Positions 1 to 6,149 of a stretch of 7,870 nt of DNA are shown here, piece by piece. Position 1 is the first letter of the stretch. Each line of letters opens with the position of its first letter. The notes beneath the pieces are model-generated. The model saw only the letters and a list, made by a program, of their open reading frames with translations, was not told where the DNA came from and did no database searches. Position numbers and translations under genes: made by a program. Location of the stretch: NCBI GenBank assembly GCA_026995985.1, contig JALWNF010000014.1, positions 1 to 7,870 of the forward strand. Direction: 5' to 3'. Origin of the DNA: Campylobacteraceae bacterium. Its GTDB lineage: Bacteria; Campylobacterota; Campylobacteria; Campylobacterales; Sulfurovaceae.

Positions 1-36
1 TTTTAGTTTTTGGAATAGTGCTTTAGCCTCTTTCAT
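1..36 (-). CDS. N-terminus of an unidentified protein (partial)
   Basis: An ATG on the minus strand at 34-36 opens a frame that runs off the left edge after 12 codons, reading MKEAKALFQKLK. It is preceded by a strong Shine-Dalgarno sequence (AGGAGA, complement of 41-46, four bases before the start) and by a TATAAT box at 65-70. Start signals this good make a real gene very likely although almost none of it is visible. The residues look like a basic amphipathic N-terminus without a signal peptide. Nothing allows a function to be assigned. It is transcribed divergently from the c-di-GMP phosphodiesterase gene. Confidence 0.7.
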   Translation of the reverse strand, partial: MKEAKALFQKLK

Positions 37-64
37 AAAATCTCCTCTACATTTAATAGACTAA

Positions 65-70
65 ATTATA
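65..70 (-). promoter_or_regulatory. -10 box of the left partial gene
   Basis: A perfect TATAAT on the minus strand lies behind a T-rich run (complement of 71-85), the layout typical of Campylobacterota sigma-70 promoters, which often lack a -35. A start point near 58 would give a leader of about 20 bases before the ATG at 36. Confidence 0.5.
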
Positions 71-100
71 CAGAAAAAATTTTTTAAAATATAGAAATAT

Positions 101-151
101 ATCAAATTGTAATATTTTTATTTTTGATAATATAATTACAGATAATTTGAT
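101..151. repeat. Imperfect inverted repeat between divergent genes
   Basis: The left arm ATCAAATTGTAAT (101-113) matches the complement of ATTAC (135-139) plus AATTTGAT (144-151), with a four-base AGAT bulge in the right arm and 21 bases between the arms. It could be a weak hairpin or an operator for a dimeric regulator serving both divergent genes. In AT-rich DNA an arm of this length can arise by chance. Confidence 0.35.
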
Positions 152-328
152 TGTATATTTTAGTAACCAGTCTTTTTTTTTATAGTTCATTTCTCTCTTA
201 TTTACCTATTTTTTGGCTTTTTAGACTAGAATACAGCTTAATAAAAAGTAGACAAGAAGTGGTACTGAAAGATACCTATTTTAAATTTTTTAAAGTTTAT
301 AAAACAATGATTTAAGTACCTAAGTGAT

Positions 329-334
329 TATAAT
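329..334 (+). promoter_or_regulatory. -10 box of the EAL-domain gene
   Basis: A perfect TATAAT sits about 30 bases before the start codon and would give a leader of roughly 24 bases. No matching -35 is evident. The ribosome binding site GAAAGG follows at 354-359. The TATAAT at 131-136 is an alternative, more distant promoter. Confidence 0.45.
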
Positions 335-364
335 AAAAAATAATATTTTTTTTGAAAGGCTTAT

Positions 365-1597
365 GTGTTGATAGATAAATTTACAATGAATGATCATCTG
401 TTTTTTGGTGAGTATAAATTAATTGATTATCTTGACTCTTTAGGTGATGCTGTTGTTGTTTTAATAAAAATAGAAGAGTTTAAATATTTAAATTTTTCAT
501 TGAGAAGTAAAATTAGTAAAAAGCTTCAAAAGAGATTTGCAAAAAAACTCTTTTCACATATGCCAAAGCATTGCAATTTTGAGAGAATATATCTACTTGA
601 ACGTGGTGAATTTGTTTTTGTTAAGCCCTATGATAAACAGTTGATTTCAGAAGATAAGTTACATATAACTATAAAAGAGTTTCAGCAAAAGGTCAACAGT
701 GCTCAAATAAAAATAGGTCTTGTTGACTATACTCTTTCCATAATGACCTCTTTAGCTTATGGCTCAAATGCATTAGAGAGTGCTAAAATTGGTCTTTGTA
801 CTCTTCTACAAAATAGACAAAGTTTTATTGTGGCAAATAGGTTGCTTGAAAGTGAAAAAGAGTTTGCTATGCAAAAGCTACAAACATTCAATATGTTAAG
901 AAGAGCTATTAATACTTATAATATTACCTCTTACTTTCAGCCTATTGTTAATAATAAAACTAAAAAGATTGAAAAGTATGAGTCTTTAGTCCGTTTAATA
1001 GATGAAGAGGGCAATATTGTCTCTCCTCATTTTTTTTTAGATACAGCTAAAGAGGGCAAGTACTACAATGAGATTACATCAATAGTTTTAAGAAACTCTT
1101 TCCGTGCACTTTTTTATACAGATGTAGAGATTTCTATTAATCTCTCAACACAAGATATGACAGAGGAGAGTACAATAAAAGAGTTTTTTGAACTTTTAGA
1201 ACGCTATAAAACAGAAACACATAGAATAACAGTTGAGATTATAGAAGATAGTGATATTGGTGATTTATCGATTGCTAAAGATTTTATTCATTATATTAAA
1301 TTAAAGGGAGTTAAGATTGCTATTGATGATTTTGGTAAAGGTTTTTCAAACTTTTCAAGAGTCTTAACTTATGAGCCAGACTATATTAAAATAGATGGCT
1401 CTCTTATTCGAGATATTGAATCTAATATTGCATCTAAAAATATGGTAGAGACTATTGTCTATTTTGCAAGAAAACAAGGTATTAAGACTATTGCAGAGTA
1501 TGTGGAGAATGAAAATATCTATAAAATTCTTTGTGAAATAGGTGTTGACTACTCTCAAGGCTACTATTTTGGTAAAGCAGATGTTCTTAAGAGTTAA
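365..1597 (+). CDS. c-di-GMP phosphodiesterase with degenerate GGDEF and EAL domains
   Basis: A 410-residue cytoplasmic protein with no signal peptide or membrane segment. Residues ~25-160 have the outline of a GGDEF domain, but the signature is ERGEF (79-83), so diguanylate cyclase activity is unlikely; such domains often serve as regulatory sites. Residues ~175-405 form an EAL domain. The EAL motif itself is ESL (206-208, in YESLVR), with its glutamate kept. The other metal and catalytic positions look present: N259 in INLS, E291 in EIIE, D321-D322 in IDDFGKG, K342 in YIKID, E378 in IAEYVE and Q398 in SQGYYFG. Activity breaking c-di-GMP to pGpG is therefore expected. The start is GTG at 365, five bases after GAAAGG; TTG at 368 or ATG at 386 remain possible. 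It is not in an operon. Family is confident; the process controlled is unknown. Confidence 0.9.
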   Translation: MLIDKFTMNDHLFFGEYKLIDYLDSLGDAVVVLIKIEEFKYLNFSLRSKISKKLQKRFAKKLFSHMPKHCNFERIYLLERGEFVFVKPYDKQLISEDKLHITIKEFQQKVNSAQIKIGLVDYTLSIMTSLAYGSNALESAKIGLCTLLQNRQSFIVANRLLESEKEFAMQKLQTFNMLRRAINTYNITSYFQPIVNNKTKKIEKYESLVRLIDEEGNIVSPHFFLDTAKEGKYYNEITSIVLRNSFRALFYTDVEISINLSTQDMTEESTIKEFFELLERYKTETHRITVEIIEDSDIGDLSIAKDFIHYIKLKGVKIAIDDFGKGFSNFSRVLTYEPDYIKIDGSLIRDIESNIASKNMVETIVYFARKQGIKTIAEYVENENIYKILCEIGVDYSQGYYFGKADVLKS

Positions 1598-1620
1598 GTG
1601 AACTTTTTTAGTCCACTTAA
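1594..1620. terminator. Hairpin between convergent genes, possible bidirectional terminator
   Basis: TTAAGTGAAC (1594-1603) and GTCCACTTAA (1611-1620) pair over ten positions with one mismatch around a seven-base loop. The hairpin begins inside the stop codon of the phosphodiesterase gene and ends five bases before the stop of the convergent lipoprotein gene. Neither strand has a clear T-run after the stem, so canonical intrinsic termination is doubtful. Confidence 0.4.
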
Positions 1621-1624
1621 TTAT

Positions 1625-2215
1625 CTAGAGTAGTTCTTGAATAGCCTTCTCTAACTCTTCTTGGCTAGTTTCTCCTTTAAATATCTCTTGGGTTACACCA
1701 TCTTTAATTAATAGCGTAAGAGGCAATACTCCTCTCCATTCATAGTTATCTCTTAGTGTTATCATTAAATTAGTTGCACTATCTCTTTCTATAATAGGAT
1801 AATCTATATTAAATTGTTGAATTAAACTATTTGACTTTAATTTACTCATTTTCTCCTGAACTTGTAGTCCTATAACTTGTAGTTTTTTATGATATTTTGA
1901 GTTTAATTTACTAATGAAAGGTAGAGACTCTAGACAGTAGTGACAATTTTGACCGAAAACTTCTAAAAGAATAATTTTTCCTTTAAAGTCAGGAAAGGTA
2001 AAGCCTGTACGATTTTTACCAACTGTTAAAGTTTGACCTTGTACAGTTCGAAATTTACTATAAGAGAAGGGTAAGTCTCTTAATTGAGGAGGAATAGATG
2101 CTGAACTATCGGTAGATGTACTATCTGTTTGTATAACTATTGGAGATGTTTTAGGAGCACATCCATTATATAGAGTAGTCATTAGAAAAGGTAGTATTAG
2201 CAGTTTTTTTTTCAT
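1625..2215 (-). CDS. TlpA/ResA-like thioredoxin-fold lipoprotein
   Basis: A 196-residue envelope protein. The N-terminus has lysines 2-4, a hydrophobic core 5-15 and then YNGC with Cys19 as the likely lipidated residue; the lipobox is loose (Tyr at -3, Asn at -2). A Ser/Thr-rich linker (about 29-43) leads to a thioredoxin-like domain. This carries the redox motif CHYC (91-94) after a VFGQN strand end, and VLP (163-165), whose Pro165 fits the conserved cis-proline. The likely role is thiol-disulfide exchange outside the cytoplasm, as in TlpA/ResA proteins of cytochrome c maturation, but no cytochrome gene is adjacent and the partner is unknown. The start is supported by AGGA seven bases upstream and by a signal sequence beginning exactly there. 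Transcribed divergently from the DAHP synthase gene. Confidence 0.85.
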   Translation of the reverse strand: MKKKLLILPFLMTTLYNGCAPKTSPIVIQTDSTSTDSSASIPPQLRDLPFSYSKFRTVQGQTLTVGKNRTGFTFPDFKGKIILLEVFGQNCHYCLESLPFISKLNSKYHKKLQVIGLQVQEKMSKLKSNSLIQQFNIDYPIIERDSATNLMITLRDNYEWRGVLPLTLLIKDGVTQEIFKGETSQEELEKAIQELL

Positions 2216-2244
2216 TTAAAAGTCCTTTTTTTTATTTCAAATTT

Positions 2245-2250
2245 ATTATA
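2245..2250 (-). promoter_or_regulatory. -10 box of the thioredoxin-like lipoprotein gene
   Basis: TATAAT on the minus strand, about 30 bases before the start codon, predicts a leader of roughly 22 bases containing AAGGA at the expected distance. No -35 is recognisable. Confidence 0.5.
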
Positions 2251-2300
2251 TCGTTACCTACATAAACATATAATAAATATTCAATTTTGGATTTTTTTGG

Positions 2301-2306
2301 TATAAT
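2301..2306 (+). promoter_or_regulatory. -10 box of the DAHP synthase gene
   Basis: TATAAT follows a T-tract ending in GG (2292-2300), a good match to the Campylobacterota promoter style. A start near 2313 would leave a leader of about 67 bases. CGAAT occurs twice around and just after the start point (2310-2314 and 2322-2326), which could be operator half-sites. No attenuator or leader peptide is visible. Confidence 0.55.
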
Positions 2307-2379
2307 TTCCGAATTAATTTTCGAATCTGAGTTTGACTAGATAAAATATAGGCTTAGACTTAGGTTTAAAGGACAAAAA

Positions 2380-3726
2380 ATGGACTGGACACCAAGCTCT
2401 TGGAGAGAGTTTCCTATTAAGCAACAACCAATATATAGTGACCTAGAGGCACTAAAGAGTGTAGAAGATGAGCTTAGTTCATACCCACCACTTATTTTTG
2501 CTGGGGAGGCACGAACATTAAAGGAGAAGTTAGCAGCAGTGGGAAGAGGAGAGGCTTTTCTGCTTCAAGGTGGAGATTGTGCAGAGAGTTTTGCAGACTT
2601 TAATACACCAAATATTAAAAACTTCTTTAAACTTATGTTGCAGATGAATATGGTGATGATGTACTCAACAGGAAAACCTGTTGTCAAGGTAGGTCGTATT
2701 GCAGGGCAGTTTGCAAAACCTCGCTCTTCTGATTTTGAAGAGAAAGATGGGGTTAAGTTACCATCATATCGTGGAGATATAATCAATAGTGTAGAGTTTA
2801 CAGAGGAGGCACGTGTTCCTAATCCTAACAATATGATTCGAGCATATTATCAATCTGCAGCAACTCAAAATCTACTAAGAGCCTTTTCACGTGGTGGATT
2901 GGCTGACCTTAATAGGGTTCATCAATGGAATTTAGACTTTATTAAAGATAATGAGTTGGGTAAAAAGTATGAAGAGCTAAGTAATAAGATTGATAATGCT
3001 GTAAAGTTTATGGCTGCTTGTGGTCTCTCTACAGAGCAGGTTCCTCAACTGCATCAAACAACCATCTTCTCTTCTCATGAGGCACTACTACTTAACTATG
3101 AAGAGGCATTAACTAAAATAGATTCAGAGGGTGATGGTAAATATTATGACTGCTCTGCTCATATGCTTTGGATTGGAGATAGAACTAGAGATTTAACTGA
3201 TGCACATGTAGAGTTCTTTAGAGGAATTGCTAACCCTATTGGTTGTAAAGTTGGACCAACAATGGGCGAAGATGAGTTGATTGAGCTCATTGATGCACTT
3301 AACCCTGAAAATGAAGAGGGTAGGTTAAACCTTATCGTTCGTATGGGAGCAGATAAGATAAGAGAGTACTTTCCAAGACTTCTTAAAAGAGTAAGAGATG
3401 AGGGTAGAAATGTTGTCTGGTCATGTGACCCAATGCATGGAAATGTAGAGAAGAGCTCAACAGGCTTTAAGACTAGAGATTTTAACAACATTCTCTCTGA
3501 AGTAGAGCAGTTCTTTGAAATTCATAAAGAGATGGGAACGGTTGCAGGTGGAATTCACCTAGAGATGACAGGAAATGATGTAACTGAGTGTACAGGCTCT
3601 ATTTCTTGTGCTATTACAGTAGATGATTTGGCTAGTCGTTACCATACTCAATGTGACCCAAGGCTCAATGCTAATCAAGCATTGGAGCTTTCATTTAAAA
3701 TCGGTGAGATGATTAACGAGTATTAA
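2380..3726 (+). CDS. aroG: 3-deoxy-7-phosphoheptulonate synthase, class II (DAHP synthase)
   Basis: Condenses phosphoenolpyruvate with erythrose 4-phosphate to give DAHP, the first step of the shikimate pathway to aromatic amino acids, in the cytoplasm. At 448 residues it has the size of bacterial class II enzymes. Visible signatures are GGDCAESF with metal-binding Cys67, [12 protein letters not shown] (105-116) for phosphate binding, WIGDRTRDL (264-272), the KVGPTM segment from K290, VRMGADK with R321, DPMHGN with His353, HLEMTGND with Glu395, and CDPRLN with Asp426. Cys67, His353, Glu395 and Asp426 have the spacing of the metal ligands of the Mycobacterium tuberculosis enzyme. AAAGGA lies six bases before the ATG. 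It has its own promoter and is not beside other aro genes. The symbol follows the M. tuberculosis name; class II enzymes are named inconsistently (aroF, aroH, dhs also occur). The function is very secure. Confidence 0.97.
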   Translation: MDWTPSSWREFPIKQQPIYSDLEALKSVEDELSSYPPLIFAGEARTLKEKLAAVGRGEAFLLQGGDCAESFADFNTPNIKNFFKLMLQMNMVMMYSTGKPVVKVGRIAGQFAKPRSSDFEEKDGVKLPSYRGDIINSVEFTEEARVPNPNNMIRAYYQSAATQNLLRAFSRGGLADLNRVHQWNLDFIKDNELGKKYEELSNKIDNAVKFMAACGLSTEQVPQLHQTTIFSSHEALLLNYEEALTKIDSEGDGKYYDCSAHMLWIGDRTRDLTDAHVEFFRGIANPIGCKVGPTMGEDELIELIDALNPENEEGRLNLIVRMGADKIREYFPRLLKRVRDEGRNVVWSCDPMHGNVEKSSTGFKTRDFNNILSEVEQFFEIHKEMGTVAGGIHLEMTGNDVTECTGSISCAITVDDLASRYHTQCDPRLNANQALELSFKIGEMINEY

Positions 3727-3731
3727 TTTTA

Positions 3732-3804
3732 TATGTAGGGTGCCTATTTCCATAAATTTCAAATTTTGTTTTGAAGGTGTGTTGAGAAACGCACCCTATA
3801 CATA
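3732..3804. repeat. REP/MITE-like palindromic element
   Basis: A 73-base imperfect palindrome in the 88-base gap between two convergent genes. The outer arms are TATGTAGGGTGC (3732-3743) and GCACCCTATACATA (3791-3804), differing by a two-base TA insertion. The centre pairs TTCAAA (3758-3763) with TTTGAA (3770-3775). The right half also folds alone: GGTGTGTT (3776-3783) pairs with AACGCACC (3788-3795), one G-T wobble, around a GAGA tetraloop. The long and short folds share 3791-3795 and so exclude each other. The left half has a small ATTT-CCAT-AAAT hairpin (3746-3757). It is more GC-rich than the surrounding spacer. It resembles, from memory, dispersed repeats with a TAGGGTGCGTT...AACGCACC core. 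It may also help end transcription from both sides, though neither strand has a following T-run. Confidence 0.65.
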
Positions 3805-3814
3805 ATATTAAAAT

Positions 3815-5017
3815 TTAATTTTGTTTTTTTGTCAAAACATCTACAATTTTCGTAACAACCAAATCTGAAGTAACATTAAGAGATGTTCTAGCCATATCTA
3901 AAATTCTATCTACGGCTACAATAATAGCCAAATACTCCACAGGCAATCCAACCTGATTTAAGATAACTACCATCATAACAAGTGAAGCAGAAGGAAGTGC
4001 AGCCACACCAACAGAGAGAGCAACTACAGTTAGCCCCAAGATAAGTTGGTCACCTAAGCTCATAGTAACCCCTGCCATATTTGCAATATAGAGTACAGCA
4101 ATAGTTAAGTAAGCTGCTGTACCGTCCATTGAGACTGTTGCCCCAAGTGGTAAAACAAATCCTGCTGAGTCTTTAGATACTCCACCTTTTTCCTGAACAA
4201 CTCTTAAACTCACAGGCAGAGTAGCTGCTGACGATGCTGTTGAAAATGCCATAATAGTTGACTCTTTTACTGCATTCATATATCTATAAGGGTTGATTTT
4301 TGCAAAGAAGCTAAGTACTAAAGGTAGCGTAACAATACCATGTAAAATAATTACAGCCAATACTACTAATACATATTGCCATAACCCTAAGATAACATCT
4401 ATTCCTTGCTTTGCAATAATGTAGGAGATAAGTGAAAAGACACCAATAGGGGTTAAGTTAATAACCCATTTAGCAATATGGAACATTGCTTCATTTATGG
4501 CTGTAAAGAGGTCAAAGAGTACATCTTGGTATTTCTGCTCTAGTTTAAATGAAGCCATAGCTAAAAAGATAGCAAAAATGATTATCTGCATCATCTGACC
4601 TGTAGCTAGAGAGTTAAATACATTAGTTGGAATAAAACTCATAATCATATCATGAAAAGAGAAAGGCTTAATGGTAGAAGCCTTTGAATATTCCAATCCA
4701 GCCGAACTTACAGGCTCTCCAATAGGAAAGATATTCATAACAATGATTGCTAAAAATACAGAGAGAGCAGTAGTTAAGAGGTAGAGTCCAATGGTCTTTA
4801 ACCCAATCTGTTTAAGCTTATCAACAGAGCCAAGACCTGTTAATGCTGTATATATAGAGGCAAATACCAATGGTACAACCAACATCTTTAAAAGAGCAAC
4901 AAACATATCTCCAATAAGTTTCTGCTCCAAAGCGATTTGGGGTAGGGTAACTCCAAATAGTATACCTAGAATAATTCCTAATAGAACTTGAACATTTAGT
5001 GACTTTAAATAGTGCAT
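3815..5017 (-). CDS. Dicarboxylate/amino acid:cation symporter (DAACS/SDF family)
   Basis: A 400-residue inner-membrane protein of the GltP/DctA/GltPh family that imports acidic amino acids or C4-dicarboxylates with sodium or protons. It is hydrophobic throughout, and its length suits eight membrane helices plus two hairpins. Hairpin 1 carries SSAATLP (262-268) and helix 7 GATVSMDGTA (292-301). Hairpin 2 carries ALPSAS (340-345), and helix 8 carries VDRILDMARTSLNV with D370, D374, R377 and N381, equivalent by alignment to GltPh D390, D394, R397 and N401. Arg377 favours substrates with a side-chain carboxylate. YLLTT (79-83) matches the helix 3 sodium-site segment. The usual NMDGT motif is SMDGT here (Ser296). 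The start has AAGG six bases upstream. Glutamate, aspartate and succinate cannot be told apart from sequence, so no symbol is given. Confidence 0.93.
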   Translation of the reverse strand: MHYLKSLNVQVLLGIILGILFGVTLPQIALEQKLIGDMFVALLKMLVVPLVFASIYTALTGLGSVDKLKQIGLKTIGLYLLTTALSVFLAIIVMNIFPIGEPVSSAGLEYSKASTIKPFSFHDMIMSFIPTNVFNSLATGQMMQIIIFAIFLAMASFKLEQKYQDVLFDLFTAINEAMFHIAKWVINLTPIGVFSLISYIIAKQGIDVILGLWQYVLVVLAVIILHGIVTLPLVLSFFAKINPYRYMNAVKESTIMAFSTASSAATLPVSLRVVQEKGGVSKDSAGFVLPLGATVSMDGTAAYLTIAVLYIANMAGVTMSLGDQLILGLTVVALSVGVAALPSASLVMMVVILNQVGLPVEYLAIIVAVDRILDMARTSLNVTSDLVVTKIVDVLTKKQN

Positions 5018-5142
5018 ATATAACCTTTTTTTTTGATAAGAAATATTAGCACATTATTTGTTTATTTAGCTCAAATATTTCAACTCAAATAAATAAAAAA
5101 TAGATTAGAATTATAAAACTTAAAAAAATATAAAAAATAAAA

Positions 5143-5148
5143 TATAAT
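5143..5148 (+). promoter_or_regulatory. -10 box of the L,D-transpeptidase-like gene
   Basis: TATAAT lies 28 bases before the start codon inside a very AT-rich divergent spacer (5018-5176). It would give a leader of about 20 bases. The ribosome binding site is weak (AAAAGAG at 5165-5171). Surrounding A/T runs make chance TATAAT matches fairly likely. No equally good box is seen for the symporter on the other strand. Confidence 0.4.
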
Positions 5149-5176
5149 ATTAATTTTTAAAATTAAAAGAGTAAAT

Positions 5177-5818
5177 ATGAAATCTAAAATTATTACAACA
5201 TCACTATTAATTCTATTTTCTACAGCATTAAATGCTAAGAGTAGTTATAACGATTGGCACTATGGTCACTATGTAAGTAAGTCACATCTTCACTATATAT
5301 TTAATAAGGTAAAGAGAACCTCTAATGTTAGTCAAAAAGCATTGGCAAAAACATTCTACTTCTATGAACATAATCGATATAAAAAGCATCTCTCAAAAGA
5401 TTTTATTGCAATTGCAGACTATACAAAGGTAGCTACTCAGAAGCGACTATATATTATTAATCTACATACAGGAGCAGTATCAAGATACTATGTTGCTCAT
5501 GGTAAGAACTCTGGTCCTAAGGGTGGAAGAGTTTGGCGTTCTAGTAATGTATATGGTACCAATATGACCCCTTATGGTTTTTTTAAAGTTGGTGTTAAAG
5601 AGGGGATAACCTATAAAAAGAGACATAGATATCTTCCTATTGAGGGGTTAGAGTGGAAAAATAGAAATGCAAAGAAGAGAGAGATTTTACTACATACTGC
5701 CTCTTATGTTGCAAATCAAGGACGAAGTAATGGCTGTTTTGCTATATTGCCACAAGACAGATGGAGAGTCTTTCCTCGTCTGAAGTCAGCACTTCTATAT
5801 TCATATACAGGGCGTTAA
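5177..5818 (+). CDS. Secreted L,D-transpeptidase catalytic-domain protein (YkuD_2-type)
   Basis: A 213-residue exported protein. Residues 1-20 form a Sec signal peptide (lysines 2 and 4, hydrophobic 5-17) with likely cleavage after ALNA, giving a periplasmic enzyme. The C-terminal two thirds match the murein L,D-transpeptidase catalytic family. Features are DYTKVATQKRLYIINLHTG (81-99), VAHGKNSG (106-113), TPYGFFKVG (131-139) and LEGLE-like IEGLE (155-159). The active-site pattern is His173 in LLHTASYV followed by GRSNGCFAI with nucleophile Cys187. Enzymes of this fold form or trim peptide cross-links through the cysteine; whether this one cross-links, trims or attaches a protein to peptidoglycan cannot be read from sequence. 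The region 21-75 is basic, His/Tyr-rich and unassigned. It stands alone as a transcription unit. Its stop codon overlaps the stop of the convergent gene by four bases. Confidence 0.88.
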   Translation: MKSKIITTSLLILFSTALNAKSSYNDWHYGHYVSKSHLHYIFNKVKRTSNVSQKALAKTFYFYEHNRYKKHLSKDFIAIADYTKVATQKRLYIINLHTGAVSRYYVAHGKNSGPKGGRVWRSSNVYGTNMTPYGFFKVGVKEGITYKKRHRYLPIEGLEWKNRNAKKREILLHTASYVANQGRSNGCFAILPQDRWRVFPRLKSALLYSYTGR

Positions 5819-6141
5819 TCTACCCAAACTACCCACTTCTCCTCCTTAAAAAGAGCTTTAGCTTTAGAGCAGAGAGGGGCTTGAATATAGATATACTTTT
5901 TGTTAATCTTACTCTCGTTGTAAGCCTCTAACTTTTTATGAAACTCCATTAGCTCCATCGCCTCTTTACGTAAAATTCTACTCTTTTTAGCTACATGAAT
6001 AATACAAGCATAGTAGCTATTTAAATCAACCCCTAAATATATATCTATCTTTTTGCGTGAGCCAAGCTCTTTAATATCAATAGATTTGAATGATTTAAAA
6101 ACTAATTTTTTATCTTGAAGTAGGTCAACAATTGTTTTCAT
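5815..6141 (-). CDS. Small basic protein of unknown function
   Basis: I do not recognise this 108-residue protein. It is soluble, with no signal or membrane segment, and basic (20 Lys and 3 Arg against 14 acidic residues). It appears to alternate strands and helices: KIDIYLGVDLNSYYACII (31-48), then a charged helix KSRILRKEAMELMEFHKKLEAY, then a strand KYIYIQAPLCSKAKALF and a final KWVVWVD. A hydrophobic strand ending in Asp followed by a Lys-rich helix is loosely reminiscent of small nuclease-like folds, but I see no catalytic signature and make no claim. It is the last gene of a minus-strand operon. Its start is eight bases after the recombinase stop, and its AGGAGA site (complement of 6145-6150) touches that stop codon. 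Expression therefore depends on the recombinase transcript, and a DNA-related role is a weak inference from charge and context. Confidence 0.8.
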   Translation of the reverse strand: MKTIVDLLQDKKLVFKSFKSIDIKELGSRKKIDIYLGVDLNSYYACIIHVAKKSRILRKEAMELMEFHKKLEAYNESKINKKYIYIQAPLCSKAKALFKEEKWVVWVD

Positions 6142-6149
6142 TTTTCTCC

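Larger units (their letters stand above)
37..364. other. Divergent AT-rich intergenic region without a gene
   Basis: This 328-base gap separates the left partial gene from the phosphodiesterase gene. No open frame with a credible start exists on either strand. It holds a -10 box for each flanking gene, a second TATAAT at 131-136 that could start a longer leader toward the right, and an imperfect inverted repeat at 101-151. TACCT recurs at 203, 273 and 317, the first two as a direct repeat TACCTATTTT; this may be chance in such AT-rich DNA. Confidence 0.6.

Noticed and set aside
291..298. TAAAGTTT, a good match to the -35 of a sigma-28 (FliA) promoter upstream of the c-di-GMP gene
   Set aside because: Eleven bases downstream the sequence is ATTTAAGT, which does not resemble the sigma-28 -10 element, so the match is most likely chance in AT-rich DNA.
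1594..1620. Confident intrinsic terminator
   Set aside because: The stem is AT-rich with one mismatch and there is no T-run after it on either strand, so it is listed only as a possible terminator.
5018..5176. Riboswitch or small RNA in the divergent gap between the symporter and the L,D-transpeptidase gene
   Set aside because: The 159 bases are almost entirely A and T with no stable stem or conserved motif; only a weak promoter call is supported.
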